Assembly: GCA_020629635.1 (NCBI GenBank)
Contig: JAHDCX010000001.1
Location: 484,525 to 548,524 of the forward strand
Source: Acidimicrobiales bacterium
Lineage (GTDB): Bacteria; Actinomycetota; Acidimicrobiia; Acidimicrobiales; SHLQ01
Reading direction: 5' to 3'
DNA: 64,000 bases
Below the pieces are notes generated by a model. It worked only from the letters and a program-made list of their open reading frames with translations, had not been told where the DNA came from and searched no databases. Position numbers and translations under genes: made by a program. Below, in pieces: positions 59,263 to 64,000 of this stretch; within the stretch, counting starts at the first letter, position 1, and each line of letters begins with the position of its first letter.

Positions 59263-60359
59263 CTGTTCGAGTCGGGGTGTTCGGCACGAGCTGGTGGGCC
59301 GACACCATGTACCTTCCTCCGCTCGACGCGCATCCTGACGCCGAGGTCGTCGCGATCTGCGGCCGACGTACCGAGCCGGCGATCTCGTTCGCCAAGAACT
59401 GGTCCATCCCCGCGTGGTTCACCGATCCGAACGAGATGCTCGACACGGTCGACCTCGATGCCGTCGTCATCGCAACGTCAAACGACTCGCATCATTCGCT
59501 CGCGCACGCGGCGATCGAACGTGGCCTTCACGTCTTGTGCGAGAAGCCGCTGGGGCGAACCGTTGCCGAGGCGGAGTCGATGACCGATGCAGCAGCCGAC
59601 GCGGGCGTCGTCACGATGCTTCCGTTCACCTACCACCACATGCCCGTCAATCGCTGGGTCAAGCAGCTCGTTGACGACGGCTACGTCGGGCGACCGCTGC
59701 ACACGAACATCCGGTATTACACGGACTTCGGATTCGACGACTCGTACTCGTGGAGATTCGATCGCGAGTTCGCCGGTAGTGGGATCATCGGTGACCTCGG
59801 CGCGCACTGGGTGCATCTCGCTCGGTGGTTGCTCGACTCGACCGAGACGGTGGTGTCTGCGATGTCGTCGACGTTCGTCGAGCGTGGTCCGCGGCCCGAC
59901 GGTTCGGACTACGAGCGTTGCGAGGACTCGGTGTCGATGAACATCCGCTATGCGAATGGGGCCTACGGAGTGCTGCAAACGTCGGCCGTCGCTTGGGCCC
60001 GTACGCCGTTCGGGCAGACCCATCACCTCGAGATCCACGGCACCGAGGGCGCCATTCACGCCTACTGCGACTGGGACACCGTTCAGGAGGTTCGTGGAGT
60101 ACGACGAGACGAGACCGGTCCTCCCGCGCTGCTCGCAATTCCCGAGTCGATCTGGGGTGAACTTCGCCGCGACACGGTGCACAACACCTACCGTGACGTG
60201 TTTCGCACGACCGACACGATGACGAGGGCGTGGGTGTCCGCCATCCGGGATGGGCGAATGATCACCCCGGACTTTGCCGAGGGGTTGGCGGTGCAGCGGG
60301 TACTCGATGCGGCAGTCGAGTCGTCCGCTGGGGACGGCACCCCGATTCGCCTCGCCTGA
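59259..60359 (+). CDS. Gfo/Idh/MocA-family oxidoreductase
   Basis: 366 aa. N-terminal Rossmann domain VRVGVFGTSWWADTMY, then VVIATSNDSHHSLAHAAIERGLHVLCEKPLGR with the characteristic EKP motif, and C-terminal GDLGAHWVHLARWLL with the conserved H region. Members oxidise or reduce sugars, inositols or related polyols with NAD(P). It is translationally coupled to the peroxiredoxin gene, which looks coincidental biochemically. Substrate unknown. Confidence 0.88.
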   Translation: MTVRVGVFGTSWWADTMYLPPLDAHPDAEVVAICGRRTEPAISFAKNWSIPAWFTDPNEMLDTVDLDAVVIATSNDSHHSLAHAAIERGLHVLCEKPLGRTVAEAESMTDAAADAGVVTMLPFTYHHMPVNRWVKQLVDDGYVGRPLHTNIRYYTDFGFDDSYSWRFDREFAGSGIIGDLGAHWVHLARWLLDSTETVVSAMSSTFVERGPRPDGSDYERCEDSVSMNIRYANGAYGVLQTSAVAWARTPFGQTHHLEIHGTEGAIHAYCDWDTVQEVRGVRRDETGPPALLAIPESIWGELRRDTVHNTYRDVFRTTDTMTRAWVSAIRDGRMITPDFAEGLAVQRVLDAAVESSAGDGTPIRLA

Positions 60360-60408
60360 GCCACACGGCTCCTAAGGGCGCGCGGAGGATCTGTCGACAA
60401 CCCGAAAC

Positions 60409-60900
60409 GTGTCAACTGGACAACATCACGACGAGGGCCTCCGTCGCGCTGTCTCGGCGGCCCGACAGGGCTCGGATCACGGTGTCGAGTGGCTGTGGAA
60501 TCGCTGGGCGCGTGCTGTCGTCGCGTTCGGGCGAGTGCACGGCCTCGATGACCCTGAAGGCGTCGCACGCGTTGCGTTCGACCGTGTGCTGGTGCAGCTA
60601 CCGGAACCGGGGGAGGAACAGCGCTTCGCACGATGCCTCTTCGGGGTCGTGCGAGTGCGCATCGCCGAAGTCGAGGCCGATCGGCCGCTCCGCATCGAAG
60701 CCGGAGCGATCTCGCGCGATACGGCAGCTGCGCTGCGTCGCCTCGAGGACATCGACCGCGAACTGATCTTGCTGCGGGCAATCGCCGGCCTCTCCCGAAC
60801 CGATGCCGCCCACGTGCTCGGAATCGACGTTGACGACGTCGGCCCGCGCGAAGCCGCCGCGTTGCAGTCGGTACGCAACCACATCCTGGAGCCGACATGA
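60409..60900 (+). CDS. Sigma-70-like (ECF region 2/4) small protein
   Basis: 163 aa. The middle and C-terminal part (RRLEDIDRELILLRAIAGLSRTDAAHVLGIDVDDVGPREAAALQSVRNH-type, with ELILLRAIAGLSRTDAAHVLGI as core) resembles region 4 of ECF sigma factors; the N-terminal WLWNRWARAVVAFGRVHG may be region 2. The match is weak, and the DNA-contacting residues of region 4 are poorly defined, so it could be a divergent sigma factor or a regulator derived from one. GTG start without clear ribosome site or -10 box. The small gene that follows overlaps by 4 nt and may encode its partner. Confidence 0.55.
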   Translation: MSTGQHHDEGLRRAVSAARQGSDHGVEWLWNRWARAVVAFGRVHGLDDPEGVARVAFDRVLVQLPEPGEEQRFARCLFGVVRVRIAEVEADRPLRIEAGAISRDTAAALRRLEDIDRELILLRAIAGLSRTDAAHVLGIDVDDVGPREAAALQSVRNHILEPT

Positions 60901-61076
60901 GCGATCCCGATCGAAGTGAGCTCTGGGCTGAGCCCCTCGACGCCAACGCCGCGGACCGGCTCCTCTCGGGTGAGCCGGACATGCTCGACGAATTGCAGCA
61001 TCCCGAGATCGGCGCGTTCGTCACCGAATTGCGGACCGTGCTGCGATCCACCCCGACTCCGCCACGATCGCGATGA
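60897..61076 (+). CDS. Small protein of 59 aa, possible partner of sigma-like protein
   Basis: 59 codons from ATG 60897 to the stop at 61076, overlapping the sigma-like gene by 4 nt (ATGA). The sequence is acidic (SELWAEPLDANAADRLLSGE) with no membrane helix, no Cys, and no known domain. The ATGA coupling and adjacency suggest translation, and an anti-sigma or stabilising role is conceivable. Too short for confident assignment. Confidence 0.5.
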   Translation: MSDPDRSELWAEPLDANAADRLLSGEPDMLDELQHPEIGAFVTELRTVLRSTPTPPRSR

Positions 61077-61080
61077 CCCC

Positions 61081-61116
61081 GCAGCACCCTCCACAACCGC
61101 AGCACCCTCCACAACC
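61081..61116. repeat. 18-bp tandem repeat, two copies
   Basis: GCAGCACCCTCCACAACC occurs exactly twice in tandem (61081-61098, 61099-61116), then a partial third start (GCAGCGCC). The repeat sits between the 59-aa gene and the ClC -10 box. No function seen. Confidence 0.9.
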
Positions 61117-61126
61117 GCAGCGCCTC

Positions 61127-61132
61127 TAGCAT
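61127..61132 (+). promoter_or_regulatory. -10 box TAGCAT for ClC gene
   Basis: TAGCAT ends 6 nt before the GTG at 61139, and supports that start. Confidence 0.5.
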
Positions 61133-61138
61133 GCGGAG

Positions 61139-62758
61139 GTGACCAACGGGGCAGTGCGATTCGCCGTGTACGCGGGCCTCGGCATCGTCATTGGTGCTCT
61201 GGTCGCGCTACTCGATTGGGTCACCGTCGAGGTCGTTCTCGAACGGGTGCTCTCCGCGCCGCTGCCCGTCCAGCTGATCCTTCCATCGCTCGGGATGCTG
61301 GCCGTCGCCGTGATTCTGCGAGCCAGACCCGGTACGAGCTCCTCGACGTCGGACAGTTACATCACCTCGTTCCACTCCGGTTCGGGCGCCGAGGCCGGTT
61401 CGCTGCTCCCAAAGCTGGCGGCTGCGTTCGCCACGATCGGTTCGGGAGGCGCCGTCGGCATGGAAGGACCGGCCGTCCTGACCGGTGCAACGCTTGGCCA
61501 GTCGCTCGGAGATCGCCTGCCGCGGGTCCTGGGCGAGCGCCCCCGATTGGTCCTGCTCGTGGCGGGTGCTGCCGCCGGTGTTGCCGCGATCTTCAAGGCG
61601 CCCGCAACAGGAGTCTTGTTCGCGATGGAGTCGCCGTACCGGCGCGATATCTCCCGACATGGGCTCATTCCTGCGCTCGTGGCGGCTGCGGCGTCGTACC
61701 TGACCTTCGTTGCGTTCCTGGGCGACAAGCCGCTCCTCGAGTTCGATCCGGTCGAAGTCACGCTTCGAGACGAGATCGTCGCGGCGCTCGTGCTCGGCGT
61801 GGCTGCCGGCGTCGCCGCTCGTGCGCTGGCCCGATGGTTCGTGTGGGCCAAATCGCTGCACAAGCGCTACTCGTTTGCCCAACGATTTGCCGTGAGTGGG
61901 GTGACGTTCGCCCTCTGTCTGCTCGCAGCGGATGCGCTGGTCGATCGTCCGGTCACCCTCGGACTCGGTGCGGAGATGGCCGCCGAGCTCGTGCAGGACC
62001 AGGAGGTCACGGTCTTTGCGGCGGTCGCGCTGTTCTTTCTCCGAGCGTTGGTGACCGGGGCGACGCTCGGTGTCGGCGGCGTCGGCGGACTCTTCATTCC
62101 GTTGGTCGTTCAGGGGCTGCTGTTGGGGTCGGCCGTCGAGATCCTGGTCGACGCTCCGACGACCGGCTTGTATCCCGTGATCGGCCTGGCGGCCGTGCTC
62201 GGCGCGGCATACCGGACGCCGCTCGCCGCGGTCGTGTTCGTCGCGGAGACGACTGGCCGCGCCGAGTTCGTGATCCCGGCGCTGATCGCGACGGCGATCG
62301 CGCAGTCGTTGATGGGCGAGATCTCGGTCTCGGATGGTCAGCGAACCGAACGTCAAGGCCATCTGGAGCGGCGGCTTGTCGAGCCAGCGTCGGTGGTGAT
62401 GATCGACGATCTCGGGGTCATCGACCCAGAAGCGACGCTGCTCGACGTGATCGACCAGTACGGCGACCGGCCCGAATCATTTGCGGTGCCGGTCGGGGGG
62501 CCGACCTATGTTGGGCTCCTCGTGCTGCACGATCTCGCGTCGGCGATGCTCGAACACGGACCGGATGCCACGGCTCGGGTGGCGATGCGCGAACTCCCAG
62601 CGGTCGAAGGCGATGCCCCGGCCATCGACGCAGCGAAGCTGATGAACGAACACGACACGGCAGCGATCGCTGTGGTGAACGACCGGAACCGCCCGATCGG
62701 AGTGATCTCGACCACGTCGCTGGCGGGACTCAAGAACCTCGGTTCGGATCTGACCTAG
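61139..62758 (+). CDS. ClC-family chloride channel/antiporter with CBS domains
   Basis: 539 aa. Membrane domain of about 400 residues with GSGGAVGMEGPAV (gating Glu109 in GxEGP), LFAMESPYRRD (internal Glu), GATLGVGGVGGLFIPLVV (GxFxP) and AAYRTPLAAVVFVAE. The two C-terminal CBS domains (SVVMIDDLGVIDPEATLLDVI and DTAAIAVVNDRNRPIGVIS) sense nucleotides in some ClC proteins. The GSGIP anion-filter motif is not conserved: the equivalent position reads TSDSYITSFHSGSGAEAG, so ion specificity is uncertain. It is likely an H+/anion antiporter or channel in the cytoplasmic membrane. Confidence 0.87.
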   Translation: MTNGAVRFAVYAGLGIVIGALVALLDWVTVEVVLERVLSAPLPVQLILPSLGMLAVAVILRARPGTSSSTSDSYITSFHSGSGAEAGSLLPKLAAAFATIGSGGAVGMEGPAVLTGATLGQSLGDRLPRVLGERPRLVLLVAGAAAGVAAIFKAPATGVLFAMESPYRRDISRHGLIPALVAAAASYLTFVAFLGDKPLLEFDPVEVTLRDEIVAALVLGVAAGVAARALARWFVWAKSLHKRYSFAQRFAVSGVTFALCLLAADALVDRPVTLGLGAEMAAELVQDQEVTVFAAVALFFLRALVTGATLGVGGVGGLFIPLVVQGLLLGSAVEILVDAPTTGLYPVIGLAAVLGAAYRTPLAAVVFVAETTGRAEFVIPALIATAIAQSLMGEISVSDGQRTERQGHLERRLVEPASVVMIDDLGVIDPEATLLDVIDQYGDRPESFAVPVGGPTYVGLLVLHDLASAMLEHGPDATARVAMRELPAVEGDAPAIDAAKLMNEHDTAAIAVVNDRNRPIGVISTTSLAGLKNLGSDLT

Positions 62759-62771
62759 AAACCCAGACGAA

Positions 62772-63224
62772 TCAGCCCGGGCGGATCTCGTCGAGGAGCA
62801 CCGACGTCTGCGTGGCGATCACGCCGGGAACGGACTGCAGGTCTCGCAGCACCACATCACGCATCTCGTGGAGGTTCGCCGCACGCAGCAACACGATCAC
62901 ATCGTGTTCTCCGGCCGCGAGTCCGACCCATTCCACCCCGGCGAGCGCCGCCAGATCACTGCTCGTCTCCTGCCATCGGTGCTGATCGACCCGCAAGAAG
63001 GCGAGCGCGCACACGCCAAGGCCGATCTTTTCTGGGTCGACCTCGGCCCGAAAGCCTCGGATCACACCGGCATCGCAGAGACGGTCGAACCGGGAGTATG
63101 CGGTGGCACGCCCGATTCCGGCGGCTTCCGCGATGGCGGGGATGGACATCCGCCCGTCGCGGAGCAGGCAGTTGACGATCGTCTGGTCGATCGGGTCGAG
63201 CGGAGTCGTCGACGGGATGTTCAT
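62772..63224 (-). CDS. Lrp/AsnC-family transcriptional regulator
   Basis: 150 aa from the ATG at 63224. N-terminal HTH (LDPIDQTIVNCLLRDGRMSIPAIAEAAGIGRATAYSRFDRL-type, core MSIPAIAEAAGIGRATAYSRF) and a C-terminal RAM/AsnC ligand domain (VEWVGLAAGEHDVIVLLRA). It diverges from phenylalanine hydroxylase and probably controls it; aromatic amino acids may be the ligand. TAGGCT seven nt upstream supports the start. Longer in-frame codons upstream (to 63311) reach into the neighbouring gene and are not used. Confidence 0.9.
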   Translation of the reverse strand: MNIPSTTPLDPIDQTIVNCLLRDGRMSIPAIAEAAGIGRATAYSRFDRLCDAGVIRGFRAEVDPEKIGLGVCALAFLRVDQHRWQETSSDLAALAGVEWVGLAAGEHDVIVLLRAANLHEMRDVVLRDLQSVPGVIATQTSVLLDEIRPG

Positions 63225-63231
63225 ACTCAAC

Positions 63232-63237
63232 AGCCTA
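63232..63237 (-). promoter_or_regulatory. -10 box TAGGCT for Lrp-type regulator gene
   Basis: TAGGCT ends 7 nt before the ATG at 63224. Confidence 0.5.
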
Positions 63238-63255
63238 GCCAAGGCAGACGATCCT

Positions 63256-63269
63256 CTGACTTTGGTCAG
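63256..63269. promoter_or_regulatory. Inverted repeat CTGAC-TTTG-GTCAG, candidate Lrp operator
   Basis: CTGAC (63256-63260) and GTCAG (63265-63269) form a perfect inverted repeat around TTTG in the intergenic region between the divergent regulator and phhA. It overlaps the -35 region of the regulator promoter, the usual place for autorepression by Lrp-type proteins. Confidence 0.5.
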
Positions 63270-63297
63270 CTTCTCCAGATTCTTGATCGACATAGTT

Positions 63298-63303
63298 GAT
63301 ACT
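63298..63303 (+). promoter_or_regulatory. -10 box GATACT for phhA
   Basis: GATACT ends 6 nt before the ATG at 63310, matching the permease promoter at 19378-19383. Confidence 0.4.
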
Positions 63304-63309
63304 TGGTGC

Positions 63310-64000
63310 ATGATCGTCGACTCGGATGCTGTCTATCGGGCCCGGCGGGCCTGGTTCGCCGAGCACGCAACGGGTCCGGGGGAGCGTCCAGCGTTTGTCG
63401 ACTACACGACCGATGAAGATCTGGTCTGGTCGACGGTTGTTCCTGCGCTGCACGCTCGCTGGATGCACGCCGCCGTACCCGAGATTCTGGACGCCGCGGC
63501 GGTCGTTGGTCTGCCGGCCAGTCGTGTGCCGCAGCTCACCGAGGTGACCGAGCGGCTCGTCGGCACCGGCTTCGAGTTCCACGCCGTGGCGGGTCTGGTC
63601 CCGGTCGACGTGTTCTTCGGCGCGCTTGCGACGCGCCGATTTCTCTCCACGCAGTATCTGCGTCATCCGGCGTCACCGCTCTACACCGAGGAGCCCGACA
63701 TCGTGCACGAGGTCGTCGGGCACGCCACGTTGCTCGCCGACCCCCGACTTGCCCAACTCCACGTGATGGCGGGCGAAGCCATTCTTCGATGCGACGATCC
63801 AGTCGCCCGCCAGTTCGTGGCCGACGTCTTCTGGTTCAGCGTGGAATTCGGCGTCGTCCGCGGCCACGACGGCGTGGTGCGCGGTTGGGGTGCCGGCGTG
63901 TTGTCGTCAATCGCGGAGATCGATCATCTCACTCACGTGGAGACCCGACCGCTCGACATCGACGAGATGGGCACTTTCCCGTATCGGATCGATCAGGTGC
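63310..64000 (+). CDS. phhA: Phenylalanine 4-monooxygenase, 3' truncated by window edge
   Basis: 230 codons visible, open at the right edge. Non-heme iron, pterin-dependent aromatic amino acid hydroxylase that converts phenylalanine to tyrosine. The iron ligands are all visible: HEVVGH with His133 and His138, and Glu179 in FWFSVEFGVV. The N-terminal region lacks the mammalian regulatory domain, as in bacteria. The preceding divergent Lrp-type gene and the inverted repeat between them suggest amino-acid-responsive control. The C-terminus lies beyond the window. Confidence 0.93.
   Translation, partial: MIVDSDAVYRARRAWFAEHATGPGERPAFVDYTTDEDLVWSTVVPALHARWMHAAVPEILDAAAVVGLPASRVPQLTEVTERLVGTGFEFHAVAGLVPVDVFFGALATRRFLSTQYLRHPASPLYTEEPDIVHEVVGHATLLADPRLAQLHVMAGEAILRCDDPVARQFVADVFWFSVEFGVVRGHDGVVRGWGAGVLSSIAEIDHLTHVETRPLDIDEMGTFPYRIDQV

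Noticed and set aside
61081-61116. Tandem repeat as a CRISPR-like array
   Set aside because: Units are head to tail without spacers and only two copies exist.
1-64000. Mobile elements, prophage, CRISPR, tRNA or rRNA genes
   Set aside because: I looked for transposase motifs, terminal repeats, spacer arrays and clover-leaf-like segments and found none by eye; a tRNA scan would be needed to exclude short RNA genes.

Overview
The window is gene-dense, GC-rich bacterial DNA with no rRNA, tRNA, phage, IS or CRISPR that I could recognise. Frequent GTG starts, ATGA/GTGA stop-start overlaps, a conservon (cvnABCD), an FrhB-type F420/flavin protein, an N-methylhydantoinase operon and many SDR, crotonase and P450 genes point to an actinobacterium. 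An Acidimicrobiia-like organism is my inference, not a demonstrated placement. At about twenty genes a -10-like hexamer (TANNNT or GATACT) lies 6-8 nt before the start codon, as expected for leaderless mRNAs, and I used this to choose several starts.

Layout. 1-1491: end of a His-rich metal-binding ABC protein and its permease. 1508-5426: a UGSC-type gene read through an in-frame TGA (selenocysteine, with a SECIS-like hairpin directly after it), divergent from a class V aminotransferase and a nitronate monooxygenase. 5456-7089: purE-purK. 7110-7840: a decayed enolase-superfamily gene. 7881-8774: fructosamine-kinase-like gene. 8805-15363 (minus): a tightly packed seven-gene run: Alg14-like, Alg13-like/methyltransferase fusion, radical SAM, methyltransferase, Asp/Glu-racemase-like, sulfotransferase-like and FrhB-like. 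It diverges from a 696-aa epimerase/DegT aminotransferase fusion. 17582-19371: permease plus TIGR03943 partner. 19465-23479: molybdopterin oxidoreductase with the two aconitase X subunits. 23486-26893 (minus): sterol-desaturase-like gene, a second racemase-like/sulfotransferase pair and a crotonase.

26981-35102: RNA-methylase-like gene, adenosine deaminase, then an ArsR-SDR-hyuA-hyuB-FAD oxidase operon. 35109-37394: DUF5655-like protein, alpha/beta hydrolase, sulfurtransferase. 37542-41581: complete conservon. 41619-47299: MttB-superfamily methyltransferase, amidase, secreted serine protease, dihydroorotase. 47353-53624: a conserved hypothetical gene, a MoxR/DUF58/VWA/VWA operon led by a membrane serine protease, and a TetR regulator. 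53640-57339: SDR, cytochrome P450, serine hydrolase, membrane protein. 57364-64000: MFS transporter, peroxiredoxin, Gfo/Idh/MocA oxidoreductase, a sigma-like gene with a tiny partner, a ClC channel, an Lrp regulator and a 3'-truncated phenylalanine hydroxylase.

The strongest unusual signals are the selenocysteine UGSC gene and the twin racemase-like/sulfotransferase modules, 13 kb apart and embedded in two different overlapping operons. The larger one looks like an uncharacterised glycoconjugate or small-molecule pathway.
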